From Fragilaria crotonensis (taxonomy: Eukaryota; Bacillariophyta; Fragilariophyceae; Fragilariales; Fragilariaceae), in assembly GCA_022925895.1 (NCBI GenBank), contig JAKSYS010000025.1:149221-213220 (forward strand): a DNA stretch of 64,000 bases, given 5' to 3'. The notes under the pieces were generated by a model that was given only the letters and a program-made list of their open reading frames with translations, was not told where the DNA came from and ran no database searches. Positions 42,708 through 52,853 of this stretch are shown here, piece after piece. Each line of letters begins with the position of its first letter. Positions within the stretch are counted from its first letter, which is position 1. The translations under genes were made by a program, and so were the position numbers.

Positions 42708-43538
42708 ATGAGTGTCATTGGTAGCAAGCAGTCTGTTTACATCGTGAGATATGGAAAAACAAAGTTCAATTTGGTAGAATCCGTTGGACCGTTTGACAGT
42801 AAGACCCTTCGAACTATTGCCGTTGCATGGAATGAATCTTCCACTTACATCATCATCCTCATGCTGCTAAAAGGTGACATCGATCTCACAGAGGGAGTGG
42901 AACACGCGAAATGTATTGCATCGTCGATTGCATCGGAAGACGCTCCTTCTGTGGTGTACAGCTCTCCGTTCCAACGATGTGCGCATACTGCCCAGTTGAT
43001 CGCCCTTGCTCTCCCCAGGCCAGTTGTGAGGATCGAGGAAGGACTGACCGAATGGCTGATACCGTCCCTTCTTGTCGATGCAAGTGGCGTCAAGACAAAC
43101 CCACGGTCTGTGCGTGACCTAGCCGTTGTGTATGGAACCATTGATGATGACTACGAAAGCGTTAATCCTGTGGCGCCGGATGATGCAACCGATGTTCCTG
43201 TAGGCGTCCCCAAGTTTGTTGAGAGCGAAGAAGCATTGATAAAGCGGTGTGCTATGACTCTGCAAAAGATTCTCGACCATTCTAATGGAGCATCAATCGC
43301 ACTCGTCAGTCATGCTCCGTGTGACCAGTCCCTGGCGTTTTTCCTCGAAGGAGCCGCATCTCCGGCGGAGTCGAAGTTAGGCCCATGGCCTCTGGGTGGA
43401 ATCACAAAATTCTCGAGATCAATCAACAAAGATGGTTCCTATGGAGAGTGGGTGTTAGAGAAGTACGGAGACACTGCCCACATGCCTGGAAAATATAAGC
43501 CGGGTATCAAACATTGGTCTCTGCCGTCCTTCGAGTAA
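42708..43538 (+). CDS. Histidine-phosphatase-fold (phosphoglycerate-mutase-like) protein with RYG in place of RHG
   Basis: Start ATG 42708 (MSVIGSKQSVYIV). Exon 1 is 42708-42798 and exon 2 is 42874-43538, with a 75-bp intron (GTAAGA...AAAAG), giving 251 residues. The splice yields ESVGPFDSDIDLTEGVEHAK, as expected for this fold. The intron is a multiple of three with no stop, so an unspliced form is also open. The first motif, normally RHG with the phospho-accepting His, reads YIVRYGKT: the His is Tyr. Later landmarks are intact: YSSPFQRCAHTA (second Arg), the EEGLTEW Glu region, and LVSHAPCDQ with the second catalytic His. The family resembles UBASH3/TULA and related phosphatases. If the base is correct, the protein is probably inactive as a phosphatase. 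Confidence 0.82.
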   Translation: MSVIGSKQSVYIVRYGKTKFNLVESVGPFDSKTLRTIAVAWNESSTYIIILMLLKGDIDLTEGVEHAKCIASSIASEDAPSVVYSSPFQRCAHTAQLIALALPRPVVRIEEGLTEWLIPSLLVDASGVKTNPRSVRDLAVVYGTIDDDYESVNPVAPDDATDVPVGVPKFVESEEALIKRCAMTLQKILDHSNGASIALVSHAPCDQSLAFFLEGAASPAESKLGPWPLGGITKFSRSINKDGSYGEWVLEKYGDTAHMPGKYKPGIKHWSLPSFE

Positions 43539-43634
43539 TCCTCAGTTTTCAATTATATACAAGATGAATTGTACATCGCCCTCGACGCTGCATTACTATA
43601 GTGGAATACTCCAATAACCGAGTACGTTTCTATT

Positions 43635-46600
43635 TTATGGAGCAGGTAAAGCAGCCAAGCTGGTCATAACCTTACCAAGTTGATCCTCCATATCGGCGAG
43701 CTCTCCCTTAACTTTGTCCACTACTGCTGCCGGAGCCTTGTCGGTAAATCCCGCGGAATTCAAGCGCGCGGAAAGCTTCTCAATGTCGATTTTCAGTTTA
43801 TCGCTTTGTTTCAGGAGGCGAGCGCGTTCCTTTACAGGATCAATCAATCCTGAGATTGGAAGGTATGCCTCAACCCCATCCTGAACAACGAGCTGAACAG
43901 AGGAATCTGAGTTGGCTGCGATAGCGTCACTACTGCCAGCTTCGTAGACGAAAACCTGGTTGGGGTCCAACTTGGCCAACGCGACAAGCGATTTGATCTC
44001 CTTCTCGATTTGAATCTTAAGGTCTCCACCAGCGACAACAACCGCACTGATGCGCTTGCCGGGTTCGACATTATACTCCACTCTAGCATTGCGAATACTC
44101 CGTGTCAAGGCTTGAAAACACTCGAAGGATCTTTCGGAATCTACATCTGTCACTAGGACTTCTCCCTCCATTTGAGGCCAGTCAGCTAGCATGAGTGCGT
44201 GAGTCGCTTGCTCCTCAGTCTTGGGTGCTCGTGGAAGGTGATGCCAGAGCTGCTCCGTGACAAACGGCATGTATGGATGCAAAAGTCTCAGACTAAAATC
44301 AAGGACGTAGACCAAGACGCGACGAGCAGCCTTTGCCTCTACTTCATCGCCTCCACCAGCGCCCTCATAGATTCGTGTCTTGGAGATTTCAACATACCAA
44401 TCAGCGTACTGATCCCAAAGGAATTCGTAAATTTTGCTTCCAGCGACTCCCAACTGATAGTTTTCGAGGTCACTTGTAATGCTCCCAACGAGAGTGTGAA
44501 GCTTGGAGACGATGTACTTCTCAGGGAGCGATAGAGCATCGAATTCTTCCTTTCCGATTGGCCCGGACACGGCCAAGGCAGATATTTCAGATTCTGGCAG
44601 ATCCTTCAGAGCGTTTCCAGTGACAAACTTGCATATGTTCCATAGCTTATTTGCAAAATTTCCACTAGCCTCAATCTTGTCCATATTCAAAGGAATATCT
44701 TGTCCAGGTGTGACACCTGTAACAAGGGCATAGCGAAGACTGTCAGCTCCGAATTTGGCGACCGTGTCGAGGGGATCGAGAACGTTTCCTTTAGTCTTGG
44801 ACATTTTAGTTCCATCAGCAGCGCGAACGAGTCCATGAAGGTAAACTGTGTTGAAAGGACTTTTCCCCGTCAACTCCAGTCCCATCATCGCCATTCTTGC
44901 CACCCAGAAAAACAGAATGTCATACCCAGTCTCAAGGCACGATGATGGGTAGAAACGGGCCAAGTCGGAAAACTCTTTGTCTTCGTCCTGCGGCCATCCG
45001 ACAGTGGCGAAAGGCCATAGTCCAGAACTGAACCAAGTATCAAGAACATCTTCTTCCTGGCGTAACACGACATCTGCTGGGTGACCGGAAGCGATTGCCT
45101 TCTCTCTTGCTTCTTCATCACTGCGAGCGACGATGTATTCTGATTCGCCGCTCTCGCCGACGTACCAAACGGGGATGCGGTGACCCCACCAGAGTTGTCT
45201 GGACACACACCAGTCTCGAATGTCTTCAAGCCAGTTGTTCCAAATTTTATTGAATCGCTCGGGAACGATCTTGATATCACCGTCTTCAACAGCCTTCAGC
45301 GCTTTGGCACCCATACCTTCGGTTTTCACAAACCATTGGCTGCTGACTAATGGCTCGATAATCTCGCCACCACGTTGGGATCGAGGAACTCTTTGAGTGT
45401 GAGGATCGACTTTAATTGTCAATCCGGCATTGTCCATATCTTCCCATAGTTTCTTTCTGGCGTCGAAACGATCGAGAGTGCTGTAAGCGCCAGCGTTGGA
45501 GTTCAACGATCCATCCTTGTTCATTATGTTAATGATCGGAAGGTCGAACTTCTTTCCAATGGCGTAGTCATTGGGATCATGACCAGGTGTGATCTTCAAA
45601 GCGCCAGTGCCGAACTCCATGTCAACGTATTCATCGGCAACGATCGGGATTGTACGACCTCCGCTCATCGGGACTACAGCTTGCTTTCCAACCAAATGTT
45701 TGTAACGTTCATCGTCCGGGTGAACACAAACAGCAGTGTCTCCCATGATAGTTTCAGGGCGTGTCGTAGCAACCGGAAGAAACTCATTGGTGCCGTCGAC
45801 CATGTATTTGAAGAAGTAAAGCTTGCCTTCCTCCTCAGTGTACTCCACCTCCAAGTCACTGACCGCAGTTTTGAGCAACGGCGCCCAGTTGACCATGTAC
45901 TCACCACGGTAGACAAGTCCCTTTTCATGTAAGCGAACGAATGCTTCGACAACAGCCTTGCTAAGATCAGTATCCATGGTAAATCGCTCGCGGCTCCAGT
46001 CGGCTGAAGCGCCGAGACAACGTAGTTGTCTTGTTATATGTCCACCTTGCTCTTCTTTGTACTCCCAAACCTTCTCCAAGAACTTGTCACGCCCCACTTC
46101 TTCTCGTGTTGTTCCCTCCGCAATAAGCGCCTTCTCTACCTGCAGCTGAGTTGCAATGCCCGCATGGTCCGTTCCTGGTAGCCACAAGACCGGTCGCCCT
46201 CGCATGCGATGGAAACGAGCCAAAACATCTTGAAGGGCCACAAAGATGGCATGCCCCATGTGAAGCCTGCCCGTCACGTTGGGCGGAGGCATGGGTAGAA
46301 CGTAGGCAGACTTTTGTCCCTGAAATGGCTTTTGTTTGGCATCGGGATCAAAGCAACCTGACTTTTCCCACCATTGGTAAACGTCGTTCTCGAACGAAGC
46401 TGGATCATACTTGTCAAGGCCGTTTGCCTTATTGACGAGATCATACTCCGATGCGGTATCGGCAGCAACAGATGCAGCGAGTCGAGTCACAGAAAAAGGC
46501 GGTCGCAATGGACTGTGTCTATTGCTCAGAGATTGCAAGAACGCTGCTGATGTCGTTCGAGCCGACGGACGTCCAAATGCCTTGACTCCTCGTGTGCAGG

Positions 46601-46676
46601 TGAGGCACAACAAGGCTACCATTTTTGTTCCTGGCAGAATGTTGGATTGCCTTCGACGAGACACCTGACTCGGCAT
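43635..46676 (-). CDS. valS: Valyl-tRNA synthetase, organelle-type leader
   Basis: A single exon encodes up to 1013 residues from ATG 46676; an internal ATG at 46622 (MVALLCLTCTRGVKAFGRPS) would start directly on a signal peptide ending in VKAF, a diatom plastid-type junction. The class I catalytic core has the HIGH-type PPPNVTGRLHMGHAI near 138 and the KMSKS-type GTKMSKTKGNVLDP near 625. WLPGTDHAGIATQ and DVLDTWFSSGLWPF are typical of ValRS, and an editing domain (ATTRPETIMGDTAVCV) lies between. The anticodon-binding region and a C-terminal coiled coil (ARLLKQSDKLKIDIEKLSAR) complete it. Two starts would allow both cytosolic and plastid products, a common arrangement in diatoms, but that is inferred. 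Confidence 0.95.
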   Translation of the reverse strand: MPSQVSRRRQSNILPGTKMVALLCLTCTRGVKAFGRPSARTTSAAFLQSLSNRHSPLRPPFSVTRLAASVAADTASEYDLVNKANGLDKYDPASFENDVYQWWEKSGCFDPDAKQKPFQGQKSAYVLPMPPPNVTGRLHMGHAIFVALQDVLARFHRMRGRPVLWLPGTDHAGIATQLQVEKALIAEGTTREEVGRDKFLEKVWEYKEEQGGHITRQLRCLGASADWSRERFTMDTDLSKAVVEAFVRLHEKGLVYRGEYMVNWAPLLKTAVSDLEVEYTEEEGKLYFFKYMVDGTNEFLPVATTRPETIMGDTAVCVHPDDERYKHLVGKQAVVPMSGGRTIPIVADEYVDMEFGTGALKITPGHDPNDYAIGKKFDLPIINIMNKDGSLNSNAGAYSTLDRFDARKKLWEDMDNAGLTIKVDPHTQRVPRSQRGGEIIEPLVSSQWFVKTEGMGAKALKAVEDGDIKIVPERFNKIWNNWLEDIRDWCVSRQLWWGHRIPVWYVGESGESEYIVARSDEEAREKAIASGHPADVVLRQEEDVLDTWFSSGLWPFATVGWPQDEDKEFSDLARFYPSSCLETGYDILFFWVARMAMMGLELTGKSPFNTVYLHGLVRAADGTKMSKTKGNVLDPLDTVAKFGADSLRYALVTGVTPGQDIPLNMDKIEASGNFANKLWNICKFVTGNALKDLPESEISALAVSGPIGKEEFDALSLPEKYIVSKLHTLVGSITSDLENYQLGVAGSKIYEFLWDQYADWYVEISKTRIYEGAGGGDEVEAKAARRVLVYVLDFSLRLLHPYMPFVTEQLWHHLPRAPKTEEQATHALMLADWPQMEGEVLVTDVDSERSFECFQALTRSIRNARVEYNVEPGKRISAVVVAGGDLKIQIEKEIKSLVALAKLDPNQVFVYEAGSSDAIAANSDSSVQLVVQDGVEAYLPISGLIDPVKERARLLKQSDKLKIDIEKLSARLNSAGFTDKAPAAVVDKVKGELADMEDQLGKVMTSLAALPAP

Positions 46677-47141
46677 ACCAATTCGTTTCTCGTTGGATAT
46701 CCTTCCGTCGCCACGAACAAAACAAGATAAACGATGTGTTAGTTGCGACTGGAAATCGGAAAAAGAAGCGACTGCAAGGTGAACTGTTGGCCTTGAACAT
46801 GCGTCACATCACTTGATGGATGAGGCAAGCTAATTCCTCACCCCAGATTTTGCTTTTCTTCCGAACCACGCGCACAATTGGGTACAATGTACAATACGCT
46901 GTACTACAATACAGTTAAAAGTAGCAGTACCAGTACTACGGTTCAAAGTTCAAACCAACGCATGTAAAATCTGCTCCAGTACGAACTTGAATGATCAAAC
47001 GACAGCTGCGAGCTTCACTATGACATAGAGATAACTGAAAGCAACAGTAGACATAAAGTCACCGGAAGTATTAGTCTAACGATTAATTACTTCAGGCAAG
47101 AAGTCATCAGAAAGTGGGGTATGCACTCCAAGTCTTGATAT
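46677..47141. other. Intergenic region between co-directional genes
   Basis: About 465 bases. A GTAC cluster (GGGTACAATGTACAATACGCTGTACTAC) lies at 46878-46905 and CAGTACCAGTACTACGG at 46925-46941. No gene seen. Confidence 0.4.
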
Positions 47142-48197
47142 CTATCGTCGCTTGTAGATGCATGGCCTTGCCACATACTCAAGACTCTTATCCGGCCTCT
47201 TCCCATTCAGCTTAAGCTCCAGCATAACAAACATCTTATTGGATCTATCCTTTCGTGTGCAGGTGAAGCCAAGCTTATCGAGTACATCAATGAAATCCTC
47301 CAATTCGTCGGTCTTCGATTCAAACCGCGATCGTACCTCCGCAATTTTGAGTACGCCATCTGGTTTGAGTACACGATGGGCTTCGCGAATAAAGTCGGCC
47401 AAATTCGTTCCCATGAGCGATAGACAAAACACAGCAACATCGACTGATTTGTTCTGAAGAGGGACGTTGGACATGTCACAAGCCGTTACGAGGTCACAGC
47501 AGGCAACAAGATCGAACGAGTGGACTTTGAAAGGACAATTTCCGTCCTGTTGGACCGCCAGAAGTTTCTTAGCGAGTGCTGCATCCCCACAGCCGAAGTC
47601 TGCAACGACACACTCTTTCTCCCTGCCGGAGTACGACGACGTAAGCCATTTGACAATTACGTTGACGGGATTAATAGGCCAGCCCTCGACTTGATGACGG
47701 AATCCTTCATGATACTGTTCATAAAGCTCCGGTTGACTAGAGAACTTTTCAAAGGCTTTGATTGACGTGCTTGTGTAGAGGTCCTCATTCAGCTCACGAA
47801 ACCGCGATCCGGTCAGACGCGCCATGAACGACTGTTGAAGAGTCGACACCCGTCCTTTCCCATCGCTTGAATCGTTCGTCACAGCCACTTCCTTCTTTTG
47901 TCGTTTATTAGTCATTTCACCGTCGTGTGTACCAGAGTCGTCACTCACTCCGGCTTTGCCTGCCAGCTTCTGACGCATTCGTTTCTTCTTGCTCTTGCTC
48001 CATATTTCACCTGGAGGATACCGAGGGGCAGTATTGGTATCCTTCTTCGAACCATCTGGTTTTCCTTTCTTGGCCTTGAGGTTTGGTTTCGTTTCGCTCT
48101 TCTTTTTGTGGGATGCTTTAGCTTCGGTCGCTTTCTTGCGCGGAAGATCCTTCTTCTTGTTCGTTGCCGGTGATGGCGACTTTTTTGATTTCCCCAT
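47142..48197 (-). CDS. RRP8: RRP8-like rRNA adenine methyltransferase
   Basis: A single exon of 351 residues from ATG 48197. The first ~120 residues are very Lys-rich (MGKSKKSPSPATNKKKDLPR) and should send the protein to the nucleolus. The conserved block starts at FRELNEDLYTSTSIKAFEKF and GFRHQVEGWPINPV, which is the N-terminal signature of RRP8. The SAM-binding fold follows with VADFGCGDAALAKKL, VHSFDLVA, DMSNVPL and VDVAVFCLSLMGTNLADFIRE, the last being highly diagnostic. RRP8 methylates N1 of an adenine in helix 25.1 of the large-subunit rRNA. The gene lies 365 bases from the SLC10A7-like gene on the same strand. Confidence 0.93.
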   Translation of the reverse strand: MGKSKKSPSPATNKKKDLPRKKATEAKASHKKKSETKPNLKAKKGKPDGSKKDTNTAPRYPPGEIWSKSKKKRMRQKLAGKAGVSDDSGTHDGEMTNKRQKKEVAVTNDSSDGKGRVSTLQQSFMARLTGSRFRELNEDLYTSTSIKAFEKFSSQPELYEQYHEGFRHQVEGWPINPVNVIVKWLTSSYSGREKECVVADFGCGDAALAKKLLAVQQDGNCPFKVHSFDLVACCDLVTACDMSNVPLQNKSVDVAVFCLSLMGTNLADFIREAHRVLKPDGVLKIAEVRSRFESKTDELEDFIDVLDKLGFTCTRKDRSNKMFVMLELKLNGKRPDKSLEYVARPCIYKRR

Positions 48198-48562
48198 TTT
48201 TCGATCTCTGCACTTTATTGGACGTTGTGTTCGATGAAATGATGCTCCCGCGGTCCCGCGGAGTGGATTGGCTGCTGATGGTTCCCAGTCCTCCTGTCCT
48301 CCGTACGTAGTGTTGAACCTTGAAAGGCGTGCTGAAACCTGAAACCGTACGGCAGAATTGCTATGGTAGTGCTCCGGTACAAGTATTAGTACACCGTTAT
48401 ACAGAGTACTCCGAGTATAGCACAGTACGTGGACTCCCGTACTATTACCGTTTGTGTACCATGTATCCTTGAATCGTACGCTCTACTAGCTAGAGATTTT
48501 CAAGCAACTTGTGGACTTACAAAGAACAATTTCAGAAGGCTAATCGAAACGTTCGAGTTTAT
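48198..48562. other. Intergenic region
   Basis: About 365 bases. GTAC words lie at 48303-48443, including CGGTACAAGTATTAGTACACC and GAGTACTCCGAG. No gene recognised; it should hold the RRP8 promoter. Confidence 0.4.
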
Positions 48563-49969
48563 TTATCTTTCAGCTACCTTGGTCTCCCCTGACGTGTATT
48601 TCTCGAGTCTCCCGAGAAACAATGATCCTAGTACCAACTGCAACGGGTGGATAAACATGAGTGGCGCACAATAGGCAGCCAGGTTCGGGTCTCCTTCAAA
48701 TATGGTATTCAATAGAGGCAGACCAAATGCCAGCGTCTTGTGAGAGGCACAGAACATGCCAGCAACCACCTCTCCACGGGGGAACCCACACCGCTCAAAG
48801 AATTCAAAACCGATTCGAAGAGCGGTGAGGTGCATGATGATGATAGTCACCAATAACTTAATGGCATTACCGAACTGTAATCCCCACCCACTCGAAAACG
48901 CCTCACAAAATGCATTCCAAATGATGGCAATGAGAACTCCCTCCTGAATCTTTTTGCACTCCTTAGAATGTGCCATGAAGAATGCCTTGGCCTTGGTTAA
49001 CCGGAGTGCCTGCCCGATGGCTAACAAGAGACAGAAGGAACGAGGCGTTGTTAGTGAAAGCGCTTCACGTAAATTTCAGATGGGCGATCCTGCAACCTAC
49101 CAACGGGCACCACTACCTTATTGACGAGTTTCATAACCATAGCCAGAAAGGGAAGTTGGACTTGGGTTCCGAAGAATCGCAACAACAACGCTGGGGTTAA
49201 CAGAATGCCAGCCATGTTACCAATGACAGCATTGCATAGTGCCGACGCGACGTTTCCTCCAGCTGCAGTGGTCAGGAAAACACACATATTGACTGTGGTC
49301 GGTAGACACGTCAGGATCAGCAATCCATCCAAAAGAGGGACTGGCAAGAAACCAGGTAAAAACCTGATCATCGCCCATTTGAAAGGAAGCCCAACGAAGA
49401 AAGGCCAGACAAGAAAGGATGTGAGCTGGATCAACGCGTTCAGCTTGATGTTGGAGAACGCCTGCTTCAGCTCAGATATGTCAAGCAACAACCCAGACAT
49501 GAGGAAAATGGTGGTAACGCCAAAGCTTCCAATAAACAACTCCGGTCTCAACACGCCTCCATTCTTTCCGAGCTTGTTTAGAAGTGTGAGCAAGATGGTG
49601 CAATTGCTCGAGGCAAAGCAAATTTCGTTGACGTACCTCAGGGTAACCCCGGGCTAGCAGGACTGCTCCAGCCATACCAACTATCAGAAAATTCTTCTTT
49701 GCGATGCTTTTGACCGTACTGAGAACTGATCTTGGTTCACCACCGCCATTCAACGATCCAGTTAGAGCCGCATGGATTGTTCTATTGCGGCTGAATTCAT
49801 TACTACTCTTTCCCAAAACTCGGCTCGGGCTGCGGACGGTCTGTTGCCGTCGATCAAACCTCCCAGATGCCATCTGTTGTGATGAGTATGCGGTTGATGT
49901 GCTGGCTAGAAGGGTGAATATGAGCAATGGCAGGAGATGCCTAGCCTGGCGATGGCATCGGCTCGACAT
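48563..49969 (-). CDS. SLC10A7-like bile-acid:sodium symporter family transporter (three exons)
   Basis: Exons are 49969-49637, 49572-49101 and 49020-48563, with introns of 64 and 80 bp (GTACGT...ACAAG; GTAGGT...GTTAG); phases join to 420 residues. The start at ATG 49969 gives a signal-like leader ([21 protein letters not shown]) with an aromatic residue after the likely cleavage point, hinting at the plastid envelope. The body is a run of hydrophobic helices; VATIFLMSG-like [35 protein letters not shown] and [14 protein letters not shown] are the classical SBF motifs of the SLC10A7/RCH1 branch, and [18 protein letters not shown] is the C-terminal one. SLC10A7 proteins influence cellular calcium and are not proven bile-acid carriers. 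Location is inferred from the leader only. Confidence 0.88.
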
Positions 49970-50390
49970 GGTCAAGATTCGGAGACCGATGATCAGGAGA
50001 TCTTCGTTGTTGAATTAGAAAGGTCTCGTTTTCCATTTATGGCCACAAATATTGTTTAAAAAAAGATATGTTACTGCAGTTGATTGCTGATTGCGTGATG
50101 GCTGATGGCTGATGGCTGACAAGCGACCAGGGCACAGTTGGGGTCGAACAGACGGTCTTCAGACGTGCGCCGCTAAATCGTTTCTTCCACTTCTCACCTT
50201 TGCTATTGGGCGTGGCCGGACGGGCGGTCTGATGTTGACAGGTCAAAAATGAAAAATCATAAGTGTGTTTCGTATATGTCATAGTAGGATTATACAGGAT
50301 ATTTTGTATGAACAGCATCTATACTGGGTATGTATGATACGAAGAGAGGCAAAGGCGTAGAAATTTGATCTGTAAAAAAGGTTGTCCAGA
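49970..50390. other. Intergenic with short tandem repeat
   Basis: About 420 bases. GATGGCT is repeated three times in tandem at 50097-50117, preceded by related TGATTGC words. No gene seen. Confidence 0.45.
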
Positions 50391-50462
50391 TGGAGATGAA
50401 GGGAATCGAACCCTCGACATCTCGCATGCGAAGCGAGCGCTCTACCCCTGAGCTACATCCCC
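50391..50462 (-). tRNA. tRNA-Ala, anticodon CGC
   Basis: Read on the minus strand, 72 bases fold into a full cloverleaf. The acceptor stem is GGGGATG with CATCTCC (one G-T wobble), with discriminator A. The D arm is GCTC/GAGC, the anticodon stem CTCGC/GCGAG with loop TTCGCAT, so the anticodon is CGC (Ala, GCG codons). The T arm is GAGGG/CCCTT with the TTCGATT loop. No intron and no encoded CCA. Internal A and B boxes for RNA polymerase III are present. Confidence 0.95.
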
Positions 50463-51106
50463 TATCTGACGTCCCCGACTGTAGTAGAATCTAAATTTGT
50501 AAACATCTCTTATGATTTCTTCACTCATTCATCACATTAGCATTCATTCTCTTCTGTTCGGATGCTACTGTAGCTGATCCGAACGGTACGGGTACTCATA
50601 AAACACAGCACAAAATTTAGCTAAATCATCGCCTGCCTTCAAGCATTTTACTCTGTTCAAGATAAATGCTGGAATAGGTTCGATTACGACATGGTACCTG
50701 GTGCTGGAAGCTGGGATGCGCATGTGCAGTACATCATTTAACTGTTAAAGGTAAGCATTCAAGCATTAGTCATGGTGTCCTGGAAGGGCACGCAAGGCAA
50801 TATCAAAACTACTCAATAACCAACACACCATGCACATAAGCTGACAAGAAAAGTTATTGTGAGTGCATGTATTGACAGACAGGTCCAGAACAAATCCACG
50901 GGAATGAACTCGTCTGGGTTAAAACGCCAATTTGTGTGCTCTTCGAAGACCGTGACACCCTCCATCAGTACGGATTTTTCCAGTACTAGCAGTTCATGGA
51001 AGAAACATAATCCTTGCATTTTGCAAATCTCACAGAATCACAGGAACCAAGGGCAACGCCTATAGTACTTCGGTATGTCAAGTGCGAGATCAAGAATACG
51101 TACCTT
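50463..51106. other. Intergenic, 3' of ELP4 and 5' of the tRNA
   Basis: About 645 bases without a supported gene. It is slightly AT-rich. A short open frame on the minus strand at 50813-51019 lacks any recognisable feature. Confidence 0.4.
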
Positions 51107-52457
51107 TTAGAAATCGAGAACAGAGCTTGCACCAGAGTTACCACAACCGCTTGCTTGCTCGTTCGGGCGACCGGCACCCGATCGAACGCCTCCGGCACTT
51201 CCTCCTCCGCTGGTATGATCCTCTGGAGGGATGTGCAACAGCTGTACGTGCAATTTGCGACGGTCGCGTTTCAAACCATAAACGTGAGCTAGAGGGCGCT
51301 TGGTCATAGTCATGTCTGCAAAATGCCCACCGCTATTTGCAGTAGCGGCCGTTACCGTCGAAACCTTTGGCATCAAGAGCAGCCCATGCAAATGGCGAAA
51401 CTCTGGTGGTTGTGGATAACGTACTCTCGACGCAAAGCCTTCAGTTTGCATAACCACGTCGCTCACCCGTTGGAGATTGATCAGAGATGCTTTCGACTGG
51501 GAAGTCCAAGATTGAATAGTCACCATGACTACCACCGGCAGCTCTTCCGAACGAATGTATGCAAGAAGAAGCGGAACAGCAATCGACGCTGCGTCGATGG
51601 GAGCCTGATATAGCAGGAGGCGGATGAGCTTCCCTTTGGGTAAAGGTTTCAAATGAGATTTTAATGTCTGGAATAGTAGAAAGCCGCAAACTCGCTTTCG
51701 GCAATCCACCTGACTTTCACAACATCTGCCATCGACCAGATTGATAACTTCACGATTGAGGTCTTGTTCGTCCAAGCGCCCGTTTAAATCGAACGAGTGG
51801 CAGTACACATTGGAACCCGTTAATTTGGAAGTGTTTGACTGAACATGACCAAGTCGCTCGTCTTGAATCGACTTTCGATATTGCCATGCGATCTTGAGGC
51901 CTTCTTCTGCATCCTCGCCTTCTTCATCTTCCTCGAGTACTTGGAGGGTCTGGGTAGCATCGTCACCTACAACATTCCCTGCTGCCTTGTCCCAATGTAA
52001 ATTGCGAGGCAACGAGTCAATCAAAGTGTTGATCTGAGCAGCAGATGCTGCTCCATAGTGATGGGTAGACGCAATTTCGTCTTCTAGCAAGGAAGGTGCG
52101 GATGAGGCTAAAGTGGAATCCTTGTCCTGGAAGTACGGCATCAAGAGGAACTGTTCGTGCGAAACGGCCTGGAATATGACACGGTGAGAATAAAGGAACA
52201 TCAAGTGACGCTGGATCAGCATATGCATGTCCACGTACCTCAGCACACCAGTACCTGATGAGACAAAGAGCTAAATCACGAGTCCATCGATCCTCATCCA
52301 GTAGCAAACAGGTCCCAAGTGGCTGACCACCCCCGAGAATGGTATCCAAATCTCTCAGTCCAACAGACGTTAGCGTGATCCCTCCAGTCCAAGGTTTAGT
52401 ACCCCTTAAGCCGAAGGCATCGTCGCGTCGCCCTTTCCGTCGAAACGAAGACGACAT
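51107..52457 (-). CDS. ELP4: Elongator complex subunit ELP4 (two exons)
   Basis: Exon 1 is 52457-52239 and exon 2 is 52168-51107, with a 70-bp intron (GTACGT...TTCCAG) at phase 0, giving 426 residues. The N-terminal part, LTSVGLRDLDTILGGGQPLGTCLLLDED, is the opening of the PAXNEB/ELP4 RecA-like fold, which keeps the strand-turn but lacks a Walker A lysine. Further segments LPRNLHWDKAAGN, IAWQYRKSIQDE, YCHSFDLNGRLDEQDL, and the ending strand LLLYQAPIDAASIAVPLLLAYIRS are characteristic. ELP4 joins ELP5 and ELP6 in the hexameric ring of Elongator that modifies wobble uridines of tRNA. The C terminus is Gly/Ser-rich and probably disordered. Confidence 0.92.
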
Positions 52458-52853
52458 GGTGACGATGTCAGCAACATCATGTTCTCTCCACTTGCGTGAA
52501 TGTATGGTTCCGAGAAAAGCAGAGACAAAAGGGGGCCCGAAAAAGGAAGGCGATGGAATCGAACAACGGACATACGCTCCATTTTTGTGGTACACAAGAA
52601 AAAAAGGCAGAAACTGTAAAAAATGCACAACAGTAGACTCCTACTAGTAGCAAGCAAAAAGAATACCACGAATCCAGAACTGAAACCACGAGAGTCGACT
52701 GATGCCTGTCGTTTGGGGCCTGGTGCATTTTGCGTCGCTACAATTATGGCAAGATGCACAAGGATGAAGCGAGGACTGGGACCATCACAATAATTTTGTC
52801 AAGAATCAATACAACAAGGTTGATTTAGTTTAGTGTTCCAGGACTAACAGGAG
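52458..52853. other. Intergenic region, upstream of ELP4
   Basis: About 395 bases between two minus-strand genes. Only chance open frames. It should hold the ELP4 promoter and the 3' end of the neighbouring transcript. Confidence 0.4.

Noticed and set aside
42840-42885. Hydrophobic YIIILMLLKG as a transmembrane helix of the phosphatase-fold protein
   Set aside because: It is encoded by a well-bordered intron; splicing restores the expected fold.
50097-50117. Three tandem GATGGCT units as a CRISPR-like or satellite array
   Set aside because: Only three seven-base units without spacers; a simple local repeat.
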